Of a DNA stretch of 64,000 bases, positions 10,561 through 20,172 are shown piece by piece. The notes below the pieces were generated by a model that did no database searches, was not told where the DNA came from, and saw only the letters and a list, made by a program, of their open reading frames with translations. Numbering within the stretch: the stretch's first letter is position 1; every line of letters starts with the position of its first letter. Both the position numbers and the translations under genes were made by a program. The stretch is from Coenobita brevimanus (lineage: Eukaryota > Arthropoda > Malacostraca > Decapoda > Coenobitidae), in NCBI GenBank assembly GCA_032717465.1, contig CM064713.1, forward strand, positions 13,836,203 through 13,900,202, read 5' to 3'.

Positions 10561-11824
10561 TCTCTTTTCTTATTTGTTTCCTTATCTTCCTTTTTCTTTC
10601 CATTAATATCTTCACCCTTTTATCTATTCCTGGTTTAACCCTTTTTGACATTCTTATTTTCCCAAATGCTTTATCCAGTATATTATACACTACTTTCTTC
10701 CACTTATTCCACTCAATTTCAATACTCTGTTCTTGGTAGTTTACTTTTTTCCACATCCTCTCAAAAATTTCATTTTTCTCTGTCATTTCTTTAAATTTTT
10801 CCCATCCTCCTCCTTTTTTAAAGTACCACTGTTTTACATAGTCATTCCTTACTCCTTTCATTTTATCATCCATTGCTATTAATATTGTATTATGATCTGT
10901 TTCTTTAACTTCTTTGTTTTTGTATTTCGTTAGCTTATACATTCCTTCCTCATCTATATTCATATCTATTATGTCCTCGTATACACTCCTATTCGTTATC
11001 ACATAATCTAATATAGATTTTTCCTCATTATTTCTTGTGTTTACTCTTGTCCATTTACCTTTACATTTTTCTGTTCCATTTACAATTACACCTTTAACAT
11101 TTTCTACCATTTGAATCAGTGCTTTGCCTGCATTATTTCCAACTATACCATCTTCCTGACTTCCTATTTTTGCGTTTAAGTCTCCAATTATTATATAATC
11201 TTCACCCACTTTTTCTATGTTTCTAATGTGTTCTTTGAGATACTGAAACTGTTCCCTAATCTTATTGTTTGTCACCCTTCCTTCTGTTTTTCCATATACA
11301 CTAATTACATTCAGTGCTCTTTTTCTGGTTTCTATTCTTACTGTCATTTCTTCTATATCTTCTGTTTCCTCACTGATTTTTACTGTGTTTAACTGTGAAT
11401 TTATTTTGACCATAATTTCTATTCCTCCACCCACCTTATTTTCTCTGTTATTATTATATGCTTTATATCCTTCTAACTTCACCACTTCTCCTCTTCTCAA
11501 GAACGTTTCATTAAGTACTATAATTTCTGGGTCTATTTTGTTTGTCACTTCTCTTAAACTCACTTGCTTTTCTTTAATTCCTCTACAATTTGCATACAAA
11601 ATTTTAATATTATTTTTACCATAATTTTGATACTCTATACTGCTATGTTTTCTATTTTCTTTTGTTTTATGAGTACCTTTGTTCTTTATTTTGTCTTCTT
11701 TTTCCCTGTCATTTATATTCTCATTTTCTCTCACATTCTTTCTTCCTGCAAGTTTTTTATTTCCTTCCATATGTCTTCCACTCTCAATATCAATTTTTCT
11801 AATACTATTTTTCTGCTTTCCCAA
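10511..11824 (-). pseudogene. AP-type endonuclease of the PHD/CCCH element
   Basis: A 437-codon segment. After a charged N-terminal stretch come ILYANCRGIKEKQ (the N-x-RG motif), EIIVLNETFLRRG with the catalytic Glu, NVISVYGKTEG, YIIIGDLNAKIGSQ, LDYVITNRSVYED and KETDHNTILIAMD with the terminal Asp-His. All catalytic positions of an AP-type endonuclease are present. The rest is a Lys/Glu-rich linker toward the RT. Confidence 0.8.
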
Positions 11825-12200
11825 AAATTTTCTTCCTTCAATATTTCTCTTATGTTCCTCATTTTTGTTTCACTATTTTCATATACTATTTTGTCTTTTG
11901 TTTCCTCATGCACATAGTTGCAGTATTTACCCATTTTACAATACCCTCTTTCAAAGAATCTACACCTTTCATTTCTTATATGATAAAACCTACATCCATT
12001 CCCTTTCATACATTTTCCTTTCTTATAGTACTTGCATTCAATGTTCCTTCTTTCTATGACTGTCTCATTTATTCTCACTATATGTTTGTACCTACACTCT
12101 TTTCCAAACTTACATTTTCCTCTAGTAAAATACCAACATTCCTTTATTTCCTTGCCCTCTTCCAGATTTCCCTGTCTTTTTTGCTGTTTAACTTTTTCTG
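11731..12200 (-). pseudogene. ORF1 C-terminal part with three CCCH zinc fingers
   Basis: Read on the minus strand, three fingers follow each other closely: ECWYFTRGKCKFGKECRYKH, ECKYYKKGKCMKGNGCRFYH and RCRFFERGYCKMGKYCNYVH. Each is C-x7-C-x5-C-x3-H, the spacing of RNA-binding CCCH fingers. The first finger lies upstream of the first in-frame Met (12078), so the open frame really continues upstream until it is cut by the nested element at 12207. Leu- and Glu-rich helices follow. The upstream half of this ORF1 lies at 18500-19852. Confidence 0.78.
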
Positions 12201-12598
12201 TACTTTCGGGGTGGGACTTTGATGAATGGTCGTGGAGAGTTAAGACGTGTTTCTCTGGCTCTCCTCTAGCTGCAGGGTTGCCTCACCGGCTTTAGCTTTG
12301 TTTTCTCCGCCACTAGGGCGTTTTTCAATAAAGTTAGGTTAGCTAGTACTAATTCTCCTCCCAGCCCTTTAGAGATATAGTAAGTGTCTATATCTGTTTC
12401 CTGAGATTGCCTTTGCTTACTCACCTCTGGAGTGTACCCCCCACTGATCGCTCTGGGGTGTGAGTTACACACGGGCGCGTCCTCCCGAGAGTGGTTTGAG
12501 AGGGTAATCTCAGACTAGGTGTTTTTTCCCCCGGCAAATTCTCCCTTGGTTGTTTTTCTCTTTCTTCCCACTTCCCCCTCACGGGGGAAGTGGTAACT

Positions 12599-13931
12599 AT
12601 GGCGGACGCCACACCTGCCTCCCCCCCCTTCAGGGGGGGAGGTGGTCCTGACGAAAGTAGGAACGACCGGACTGACCACCCCCAGACTGACGGACGCCAG
12701 ACTCGAGCCCCACTTGATATCCCGGTAGCAAATGCGACCTACGTCACCATCCATGCGCTAGGTTCCACTCCCCTGTCCAGTCTCAATCCCTTCCTTATCA
12801 AGAAGGTGATTGACCACTGTGCGGGAGAAGTCGAACAAGTTAAAAAAACTTGCTAATGGAGATCTCCTGGTCAAAACTGTAAACTCGGCACAAGTAAAGG
12901 ATTTGTTGAAACTGCGCAAATTTCATTGTTACGATGTCGAAGCCAAAATCCCAGTCTCCATGAATTCTTGCAAGGGTGTTGTCACTTGCAGGGATCTCAT
13001 GGTGATGAGCGAGGACGAGATCGTAAGTGAATTGGCGCAGCAAGATGTCATAGAGGCTAAATTCATAACTCGCTACTCGGAAGGCATAAGGACGAAGACA
13101 GCAACTATCATCTTGACGTTTGCCAAATCTTCTCTTCCTAATGAAATAAAAGTTGGTTACGAAATTATTCACGTTCGGCCGTACATCCCTAACCCTTTGC
13201 GTTGCCTCAAATGCCAGCTGTATGGGCATGGTACAAAGACTTGTCGGGCTTCCCAGCCAGTGTGCGGCAAGTGTGCAAGCCAGGGTCATGATGCGGAAAG
13301 TTGCACATCAGAGACAGTACGTTGCTTTCACTGCAAGGGTACTCACTCCACTTCCTCTAGGGATTGTCCCAAGTGGAAGGAGGAGAAGGAAGTCTGCACA
13401 GTGAAGGCAACTGAGGGTATTTCCTACTACGAAGCTAGGAAAAAGGTGAAGGAGTTGCATGCAACTCCCACGCCGAATAGGTCCTATGCTTCGGCGGTAA
13501 TATCCCGTCCTGTGATGTGCTCTGTCGAGACGCAGACTGACCCTGTCTTTCTCCCTCCTGCCGCTCACAGTACATCTCCATCTCGACCTCCTGTCCGTTC
13601 CAACTCTCTCACTGACATCCCTAAAGCTTCAACTTACTCTCAGGCTGCTGCTGCCTCTTCATCAGTACGGCCTAAAACGAAGCCTGACAAGCCTACTAAG
13701 AATAACATGACCACCCTCACGAAACAGTCACGTCCTCATGTCCTTCCGGTTCCTACTCCAGCGAGGGAGAGAAAGGTTAGCTCTTCCTCGGGGGAGGCTG
13801 GGAACCTAGTTATTGATGATAATATGGAGGTTTCCATTAACAAGCACCGGGATAGGTCCCCCGGTAGTCGCTCGCCTGCCGGCGGGCGACAAATTAAGAC
13901 AAAGCACACTGGCCCCCAACGAAAATCTTAA
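12599..13931 (+). pseudogene. ORF1 (gag-like, three CCHC knuckles), one frameshift
   Basis: The likely start is the ATG at 12599 (MADATPASPP). The N-terminal part has a Pro/Gly-rich stretch, then FLIKKVIDHCAGEVEQVKK. At 12842-12848 a run of seven A shifts the frame by one base; the protein then continues with LANGDLLVKTVNSAQVKDLL. Three zinc knuckles follow: CLKCQLYGHGTKTC (about 13200), CGKCASQGHDAESC (13264) and CFHCKGTHSTSSRDC (13324). The C-terminal part is Ser/Pro/Lys-rich and low in structure. The product would coat element RNA. It ends at TAA 13929-13931. The shift direction is +1, which suits a one-base insertion in the homopolymer rather than a -1 programmed site. Confidence 0.85.
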
Positions 13932-16900
13932 ACCGCCGCATTCACTATACTACAGTGGAATTGTAGAGGTATTGGGAATAAGTTACACAATATAGCAATC
14001 TTGCTTTCTATACACAGGCCAGACGTTGTTTGTTTACAGGAGACGCGCCTGGAGGATCGTCCTGATCCTCCACAGTTCAAACACTACCACTCGTATAGAA
14101 GATATGAAGGTCACGGAGTTGCCATTTACACACACAAATCACACCCACAAACGGAAGTGATTCTAAATTCTACTCTGGAAGCGGTCGCGTGCAGAGTAAA
14201 ATTTAATAACACGTATCTGTCTATTTGCTCTCTGTACTGTCCTCCACATGGCCCCATTGATAGTGATGCTTTAAATTCACTAGTGGAACATCTGCCTGGA
14301 AATAAGTTAGTGTTGGGCGATTTTAACGCCCATCACTATCAATGGGGTAGCTTGAGGATTGATGGTCGTGGGGAGCAAGTAGCCGACCTAATACTACAGT
14401 CCAACCTCTGTCTTCTGAACGATGGTAGAGCGACTCGTGTAGATGATCGTACTGGTAACTTTTCGGCCATTGACTTATCTTTGGCCTCCCCTGGTATACA
14501 TCAAGATCTCTCATGGGACCCTTACGACGACTCCTTGGGAAGTGATCATTTACCCATCTGTCTTTCTTATACACGCGACATCATTTCGGACCCTCCACCT
14601 CCAAAATTTAACTATAAGAAAGCAGATTGGGGATCCTTCTCAAGGATCGCCAATTTAGATATATCTGGGGAGACCATAGATGTTAAGGTCGAAAATATAA
14701 CCCAATCCATATTACACGCAGCTGAGGCTGCTATTCCCAAGACTTCTACAGTTCATGCGAAGCATAGAGCACATTGGTGGACGCCGGATTGCCGACAAGC
14801 ATTAAGAAAACGCAATAGGAGATACAGGATTTTTGATAGTCAGCCCACTGAGAAAAATTTTATTGCATACAAACAGGCACGGGCTGAGGCAAGGAGAATA
14901 ATAAGAAGGGCCAAACGTGACTCCTGGCGGTCCTTTGTGTCCACGGTGACTCGTACAACACCATTACGTAAAGTCTGGTCCACCATAAGAATATTAAATA
15001 ATAAAGGCCCATATTTCCCCATTACCACCTTGCAAGTAAATAATAACATCTATGACGAGCCCGTGGACGTTGCTAACATCCTCGCCAGGAGTTTTTCTCA
15101 TGTAAGTAGCTCAGCCAATTATGACCCACGTTTCCAACATCATAAACGCACGGCTGAGCTACAGATATTAGACTTTGCCACAGAAGACGTAAACTCCCCG
15201 TACAACCAAGAGTTTACGCTAGATGAACTGCTCCTTGCCCTTAAATCCTGTAAAGACACCAGCCCTGGACCAGACACCATCACGTACGGTATGATCCAGC
15301 ATCTTAATCAGGACAACCTGATTAAGATGTTAGCATTGTACAATGAGATTTGGGCGTCTCGAACGTTCCCAAACTCATGGCACTTTGCGCACGTCATACC
15401 GATACCCAAAGAGGCTGGTCGTCTTATGAATCCCACTTCATTTCGTCCTATTGTGTTGACTTCTTGTCTATGTAAGGTCATGGAACGAATGGTTAACAAT
15501 AGGCTTCTTTTTGTTTTAGAGTCGAAGAATTTGTTAAATGATCAACAATGTGGCTTCCGTAAATACAGAAGTTCACTAGATCATTTAATGAATTTGGAGC
15601 ATTGTATTGCAGAGGCATTTGCCAATAAAGAATTCATGATAGGGGTGTTCCTGGACATCCATAAAGCCTATGACATGACCTGGCGACACGGTGTACAAAT
15701 GAAGCTCTATGCTTATGGTTTAAGAGGAAATTTGCCTGTTTTTATTTCAAATTTCTTAAGGGACAGAACTTTCTCTGTCAAATTGCCCCGTAACGTAACA
15801 TCGGATATATTTATCCAGGAAAACGGGGTGCCACAGGGAAGTGTGCTTAGTCCTACTTTATTTAGTATTATGATCAATGATATTCTGTCATCAGCTCCCA
15901 TCCCGAGGAATCTTAAATACTCACTCTACGCTGACGATTGTGCAATATGGCACTCTTCCCGTAATGCACAATTTTCGGCTGGGCGGATTCAAGCAGCCCT
16001 TGACTCCGTCCACCAATGGGCCTTGCAGTGGGGATTTAAGTTTTCCGTACGTAAGTGTGCCGCTATAGTTTTCACTAATCGTAACGTACCTAATTTGTGC
16101 TTAACTTTGGATAATCAGGCGGTACCTTTTCAAAATTCTGTAAAATTTTTAGGAATACATTTTGATCGTAGAATGAATTTTAAACTTCACGTTAATACTT
16201 TGCTTGCTCGTTGTGATAAACCGTTAAATGTCCTCAAGTACCTAGCGGGTACTACCTGGGGTGCCGACAGAAAATCTTTATTAATGGTGTATAAGTCCCT
16301 TATTCGATCGAAGCTAGACTATGGCGCACAGGTGTATGGCTCGGCATCCGATGCCACTCTGAAAGGATTGGATGTGTTGCAGAATAAATGTTTGCGAATG
16401 TGTCTTGGAGCTGTCCGGTGTACCCGTGTAGCTCGTATGGAAGTGGAGGCGAATGTGCCTCCCCTCCGTATTCGCCGTGACCACCTGGCCTTGTCCTATG
16501 GTGTAAGGACATTAAGAAAAAGTAATATCGGCAATGTGGCCTGTACCCCCCTGCGTCAATACCACCACCTTCTGCGGGGGGTGCGTCGGCCACTTGCCGC
16601 TCGCCTCCACTTACTGACTCAGGAGCTTGATGTGGACCCCAGTGACTGTGACAAGTTGGTGCTTAAAAATATAGCGCCTTGGGAGCCACCCGGCTTTACA
16701 GTCGATGTTACATGGCTCCTAGCACCAAAGGCCAAGGCGCCGGAGGCGGAGGTCCACCACTTGTTTTGTAACATCATTGTTCGTCACTTGGGGTCCCATC
16801 AATTGTACACCGACGGCTCCAAGTCGAGTGAATGTGTGAGTGCAAGTGTGTGGTCGACTGAATGTGCCCTTAGGTATCGGTTGCCGACTCATACATCTGT

Positions 16901-17618
16901 GTTTACTTCAGAACTTTTTGCTATTGACAAAGCCATAGACTATGCTCTCAATTCTAGACATGACTCATTTGTCATATTTTCAGATTCAAAATCAGCCCTT
17001 CAGGCAATTGCATCTTGCACTACGGACTCTCATGAGATCCAGGGCCGCATCGTTAATAAGTTGCATTCATGCAACAAGTCATTCACGCTGATCTGGGTGC
17101 CTGGTCATTGTCGTATCTACGGCAATGAGCAGGCTGACTTACTTGCAAAGTCGGCTGTGGAGCTCGAGGAGACTTGGGACGTTCCTCGTGATCTACGGTC
17201 GAGTCTATCTCTCGGAAAGAAATCAATAAATCTTCTGTGGCAAGGTCAGTGGACCAGACTAAATATTCCAACTTGTAAGCCGTACCTGGGCGACTGGGAC
17301 ACTGCCAACCGTCCCAGTCGCCTAGAAGAAAAAGTGTTGGCACGGCTACGGCTGAATGCCACCATTGTAACCCACATAAAACCTTATATGGAAAGACGCT
17401 TCCCACCGCACTGTGACATCTGTAATGCGGTGTTATCTATCAGTCATATCATCCTGCGCTGTCGGCGATTTATTCGTGAACGCGCTTCACTTATGAATTA
17501 CTGCGGCGCAGTAGACGTCCCCTTCACCCTTTCCACCATCCTGGGTGATGGGGACATTGTTATGACTGATAAATTGATGGCTTTCTTGAGAGAGACCGGA
17601 CTGATCAGAGTGATGTGA
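13932..17618 (+). CDS. ORF2: endonuclease, reverse transcriptase, RNase H
   Basis: A single uninterrupted frame of about 1228 codons. Endonuclease: ILQWNCRGIGNK (13950), VVCLQETRLED, NKLVLGDFNAHHYQWGS (14310), LGSDHLPICLSY (14535). RT: PTSFRPIVLTSCLCKVMERM, QQCGFRKYRSS, VFLDIHKAYDM, NGVPQGSVLSPTLFSIM, LYADDCAIW (15920). RNase H: LYTDGSKSSE (16803), FTSELFAIDKAID, FSDSKSALQAI and YGNEQADLLAKSA (17117), giving the D-E-D-D active site. A Cys-His cluster, CDICNAVLSISHIILRC, ends the protein. All catalytic residues appear present. It lies in the same frame as ORF1, right after its TAA, and has no ATG near its start, so expression by read-through or reinitiation is likely. Confidence 0.92.
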   Translation, partial: TAAFTILQWNCRGIGNKLHNIAILLSIHRPDVVCLQETRLEDRPDPPQFKHYHSYRRYEGHGVAIYTHKSHPQTEVILNSTLEAVACRVKFNNTYLSICSLYCPPHGPIDSDALNSLVEHLPGNKLVLGDFNAHHYQWGSLRIDGRGEQVADLILQSNLCLLNDGRATRVDDRTGNFSAIDLSLASPGIHQDLSWDPYDDSLGSDHLPICLSYTRDIISDPPPPKFNYKKADWGSFSRIANLDISGETIDVKVENITQSILHAAEAAIPKTSTVHAKHRAHWWTPDCRQALRKRNRRYRIFDSQPTEKNFIAYKQARAEARRIIRRAKRDSWRSFVSTVTRTTPLRKVWSTIRILNNKGPYFPITTLQVNNNIYDEPVDVANILARSFSHVSSSANYDPRFQHHKRTAELQILDFATEDVNSPYNQEFTLDELLLALKSCKDTSPGPDTITYGMIQHLNQDNLIKMLALYNEIWASRTFPNSWHFAHVIPIPKEAGRLMNPTSFRPIVLTSCLCKVMERMVNNRLLFVLESKNLLNDQQCGFRKYRSSLDHLMNLEHCIAEAFANKEFMIGVFLDIHKAYDMTWRHGVQMKLYAYGLRGNLPVFISNFLRDRTFSVKLPRNVTSDIFIQENGVPQGSVLSPTLFSIMINDILSSAPIPRNLKYSLYADDCAIWHSSRNAQFSAGRIQAALDSVHQWALQWGFKFSVRKCAAIVFTNRNVPNLCLTLDNQAVPFQNSVKFLGIHFDRRMNFKLHVNTLLARCDKPLNVLKYLAGTTWGADRKSLLMVYKSLIRSKLDYGAQVYGSASDATLKGLDVLQNKCLRMCLGAVRCTRVARMEVEANVPPLRIRRDHLALSYGVRTLRKSNIGNVACTPLRQYHHLLRGVRRPLAARLHLLTQELDVDPSDCDKLVLKNIAPWEPPGFTVDVTWLLAPKAKAPEAEVHHLFCNIIVRHLGSHQLYTDGSKSSECVSASVWSTECALRYRLPTHTSVFTSELFAIDKAIDYALNSRHDSFVIFSDSKSALQAIASCTTDSHEIQGRIVNKLHSCNKSFTLIWVPGHCRIYGNEQADLLAKSAVELEETWDVPRDLRSSLSLGKKSINLLWQGQWTRLNIPTCKPYLGDWDTANRPSRLEEKVLARLRLNATIVTHIKPYMERRFPPHCDICNAVLSISHIILRCRRFIRERASLMNYCGAVDVPFTLSTILGDGDIVMTDKLMAFLRETGLIRVM

Positions 17619-17766
17619 CTTTTTTACTGTGTGGTTATGGTTTTTATGAACAGTAAATATGTATATATTGTAATATTAATTAGGGTTGACAGTTGACATA
17701 TTTTAAATAGTTCCTCCTCCCACCGATCTATTTCTAATATAGATGTCCCCTACATTAAGCCAAATT

Positions 17767-17857
17767 CCTTGCCTGACAGTCACCAGCTGATGAGTGCAAG
17801 TGTGCAATATAGGAAGGTATTGGGCACTTGCAGTCGATGGTAGTCTGCTGGGCGAGG
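17767..17857 (+). ncRNA. Structured 3' UTR RNA element, copy 1
   Basis: The segment folds into three stacked helices. The outer is CCTTGC (17767-17772) with GCGAGG (17852-17857); the middle is CCAGC (17783-17787) with GCTGG (17847-17851). The apical 15-bp helix is TGCAAGTGTGCAATA (17795-17809) with TATTGGGCACTTGCA (17818-17832), around an 8-base loop TAGGAAGG. It has one mismatch and one wobble. TGATGAG precedes the apical helix and GTCGATGGT follows it. It is probably a recognition element for the element's own RT; the function is inferred. Confidence 0.75.
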
Positions 17858-18003
17858 TTCTTCAATTTTTGTATAAATTATGTAAATACATTATATTATC
17901 TTGCTTAAGTTATTCTAATTAGGGACGACAGCTGACGTATATGGAAATGTTCCTGACTCGTCTGGTTCCCTTTCATATATTGATGTCCCCTATATTAGGT
18001 TGT

Positions 18004-18096
18004 GCCTCGACTGACAGTCATCAGGTGATGAGTGCAGGTATGTAATGTAGAAAAGCATTACATATCTGCAGTCGATGGTGTTCTCTTGGTCGAGGC
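18004..18096 (+). ncRNA. Structured 3' UTR RNA element, copy 2
   Basis: Same fold as copy 1 with different bases: GCCTCGA (18004-18010) with TCGAGGC (18090-18096), TCAGG (18021-18025) with CTTGG (18085-18089), and apical TGCAGGTATGTAATG (18033-18047) with CATTACATATCTGCA (18056-18070), loop TAGAAAAG. The unpaired TGATGAG and GTCGATGGT blocks are unchanged. At least four apical pairs and more in the outer helices differ from copy 1 by compensating changes on both sides. Confidence 0.75.
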
Positions 18097-18462
18097 TTTT
18101 TGAACATTAGTGTAGGTCTAGTTATTTGTCTCTTAGGATTTAGTATAGGTTAGCGATTTGTCTTTTAGGTGGTTAGTTTTAGGGTCTTTAGATTAGGTAT
18201 TTTGTTTATAAGTAATATAAGGTTAAAAATATAAAAAAATAAATAAAAATAAAAATAAAACTACAAAAAAATAATAAAATTAAAATTATTATATATATAT
18301 GTACGTGTGCATGAAAGTGTGTATGTTCATATGCATGGATGTGTGTATGTATGTATGTATGTATATATATGTTTGTATATATATGTATATATGTGTCAAT
18401 ATATATACATATATATATATTTGCCTTAATGACCAGAGGCTTCGGCCTCAATGGTCGATAGG

Positions 18463-18491
<29 letters not shown>
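18463..18491 (+). other. Poly-A tail of the I/Nimb-like element
   Basis: Twenty-nine A directly follow GACCAGAGGCTTCGGCCTCA...GGTCGATAGG and precede the right target duplication TACTTTC by one base. This marks the 3' terminus. Confidence 0.9.
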
Positions 18492-18493
<2 letters not shown>

Positions 18494-18499
18494 ACTTTC

Positions 18500-19852
18500 T
18501 GTTGTTCTTTTTCTCCTGCCATTTCTTTTTTACCATTTTCTTTTCTGTCAGTAGCTTCATAATTTTCTTGTTCCTTATGCTTCTCTATCAGTTACTGTTA
18601 CTTCACTATCTATTACATTATCCTCACTGGTTTTCACTACTTGGCTGTTTTTCCCTTCTATTTCATATATTTCACTTTGTTTTTTATTTTCATTTTCTAT
18701 TTCTATCTCTTTTTGTTTGCTTTCTCCAATTTTTTCTATATTTTGTCTGTATTCTGCTCTTTTTCTTTTCCTGGTTTCTTCTTCCATCTTGTCATACTGT
18801 TCTTTAAGTTTTTGTTGACTCTCAATATCTAATCTTCTTTTCAATGCAGTGTTTTCTTCCTTTATTACAATTAGGATTTCTCTTAGTTTTTCCTTATTTA
18901 TTTTTGCTTCTTCTTTTTCAATACTTTCATACATGACCCTTTCTTCCAAATTTTTAATTTTCCTCAGATTTTTACATTCTTTTTCTTTTTCACCATAAGA
19001 ATTTTTCTTTCTATTTTCTTCATATTCTTTTTCTACTTTCTTTTGCATTTCCTCTGGTTTTTCTTTCTCTTTAAACAATACTTCCTTCTCCTTTTCACTT
19101 TGTTCATATCTTTCCTTTGATTTCTCCAAATTTTCTTCCATTTTCTTATATCTTTCTGCCATAATTTCCAATTCCCTATGAGCAAGTTTTAATCCCTTCT
19201 TTTCCTTGCCTACTCCATTTTCTCTCTCACCTTTAAGACACTGATTGCATTTCAACCTTATATTTACACACTCTCCATTGTCCTTTCTAACTGCCTCATA
19301 TAATTCACTTGTCATTTTGTGTTCAGTGCAATGTCTTCTTGTCCCCATCTGTATGTGAATCCATTCTTCACATCCATCACACCACATTGCTTTGTCTTGT
19401 TTCCCCACATATTTTCTGCACCTAGCACACTTTCTTTTTGTATCTGGAGACTTTTGTGTAGATGTAATGATTTCCAAACTGTTAAAAGTAATGTTTACTG
19501 AGTCATTCTTGTCGTCTGTCACCTGTTCATTTTTTCGTCCTCGCTTCCCAATTTTCCGTTCTTGTTTTTCAACATTTTTCCGTGCTTCTGTGTCTTTCAT
19601 TCTAGGCTTCCGTTTCTTCCCATTTTCTTGTTTATCCTTCTCCTCCTCACTGTCGTCGTTGCTGCCTGGGGCCTCTGCTGCACCACTATTATTCTTATTG
19701 TTTGATCCTTCTGTGGCCCTTCCTTCTCCATTCTCCATGTCGTTGCTCAGATATTCTCTGCCAGAATAGTCCTCGGAAGAATCTTGTCCTTCCATCTTCT
19801 TGTGGGGTATCTGACTGGTTGCTTGAATCCAAACACTCGTCTTCTTGGTCAC
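18500..19852 (-). pseudogene. ORF1 N-terminal part: PHD finger and coiled coil
   Basis: A 425-codon frame starts at 19852 (MTKKTSVW). After an acidic and Lys-rich N terminus comes a PHD-type zinc finger, CARCRKYVGKQDKAMWCDGC, then EEWIHIQM and, later, LKCNQC, giving Cys pairs, a His and a closing Cys pair. The remaining 200 residues are Glu/Lys-rich heptad-like coiled coil (ERYEQSEKEKEVLFKEKEK and similar). The frame stops at 18575, but an open segment in another frame (ENYEATDRKENGKKEMAGEK) leads up to the insertion point at 18499. The CCCH-finger half continues at 12200. PHD fingers in ORF1 are known from CR1-type elements, where they are thought to act in protein contacts. Confidence 0.8.
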
Positions 19853-20007
19853 TTGATAATGTTGTTTTGAAAAAGTGGGAAAATGTTCTTCTCTACACTC
19901 TCTATACTGTCATTACATTTGAATCTCGAGTCCATTCATTTAACGGGGGACGTGGTCTTCTCGAGTATTTGTATGACAAGTGACAAGTGGTCGCGCTGTC
20001 CACAGAC

Positions 20008-20172
20008 GGCGCTCCCTGTTGTGGGGCGAGCAGACAGACAGACGCCATGTTGTGGGGCGAGAAGACAGACAGACGCCATGTTGTGGGGCAAGAAGACAGA
20101 CGGACGCCATCTTGTGGAGCGAGAAGACAGACGGATGCCATCTTGTGGGGCGAGAACAGACGGACGCCATCT
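20008..20172. repeat. Minisatellite block A2
   Basis: About five units of the same ~31 bp repeat as 7940-8216, in the same orientation (GACAGACGGACGCCATCTTG). It is the right-hand remainder of the array split by the PHD/CCCH element, and it joins the conserved family S flank beginning AGAACGTTGTCATTTTTGAA. Confidence 0.82.

Larger units (their letters stand above)
17662..18110 (+). repeat. Duplicated 3' UTR unit (~235 bp, two copies)
   Basis: Two direct copies (about 17675-17870 and 17910-18110) share TAGATGTCCCCTACATTA-like blocks, CTGACAGTCA, TGATGAG and GTCGATGGT, but are strongly diverged elsewhere. Each contains one copy of the folded RNA described at 17767-17857 and 18004-18096. After the second copy the UTR becomes AT-rich and then runs into TATG/ATAT repeats at 18290-18420. 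Confidence 0.85.
12208..18492 (+). mobile_element. I/Nimb-like non-LTR retrotransposon, full length
   Basis: The element is bounded by a perfect 7-bp duplication TACTTTC at 12201-12207 and 18493-18499. It ends in 29 A (18463-18491), so it inserted by target-primed reverse transcription. It has a 5' UTR (12208-12598), ORF1 with three zinc knuckles, ORF2 with endonuclease, RT and RNase H, and a 0.85 kb 3' UTR with a duplicated structured RNA and TATG/ATAT runs. RNase H after the RT places it in the I group, close to Nimb or I elements. Only one frameshift, in an A run in ORF1, separates it from an intact element, so it is the youngest-looking retroelement here. It interrupts the ORF1 of a minus-strand element. 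Confidence 0.9.
8217..19995 (-). mobile_element. PHD/CCCH non-LTR retrotransposon, split by a nested element
   Basis: This minus-strand element entered the family S minisatellite. Its 5' end lies near 19860-19995 and its 3' end at a (CAA)n tail at about 8217-8236, preceded by GGCGCCTACTCCCATCC on the plus strand. Order: ORF1 with PHD finger and coiled coil (19852-18500), interruption by the I/Nimb-like element (12208-18492), ORF1 continuation with three CCCH fingers (12200-11731), endonuclease, RT and a C-terminal Cys-His motif (11824-8315). Without the nested element it is about 5.5 kb. Several frame changes make it inactive as it stands. PHD fingers are known in ORF1 of CR1-type elements, so a CR1-like affinity is possible; the clade is unassigned. 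Confidence 0.75.

Noticed and set aside
10539..12059. Plus-strand Phe/Ser/Leu-rich membrane-like proteins (also 8612-8913, 18451-18832, 19392-19769)
   Set aside because: They are antisense shadows of AT-biased Lys/Glu-rich minus-strand retroelement ORFs.
12840..12850. Programmed -1 frameshift at the A-AAA-AAC heptamer in ORF1
   Set aside because: The shift needed to continue ORF1 is +1, not -1, so a one-base insertion in the A run is simpler.
17783..17846. Hammerhead ribozyme, because CAGCTGATGAG precedes a long helix and GTC follows
   Set aside because: The required GAAA after helix II is absent (GTCGATGG instead), and copy 2 reads GGTGATGAG. The catalytic core is not formed.
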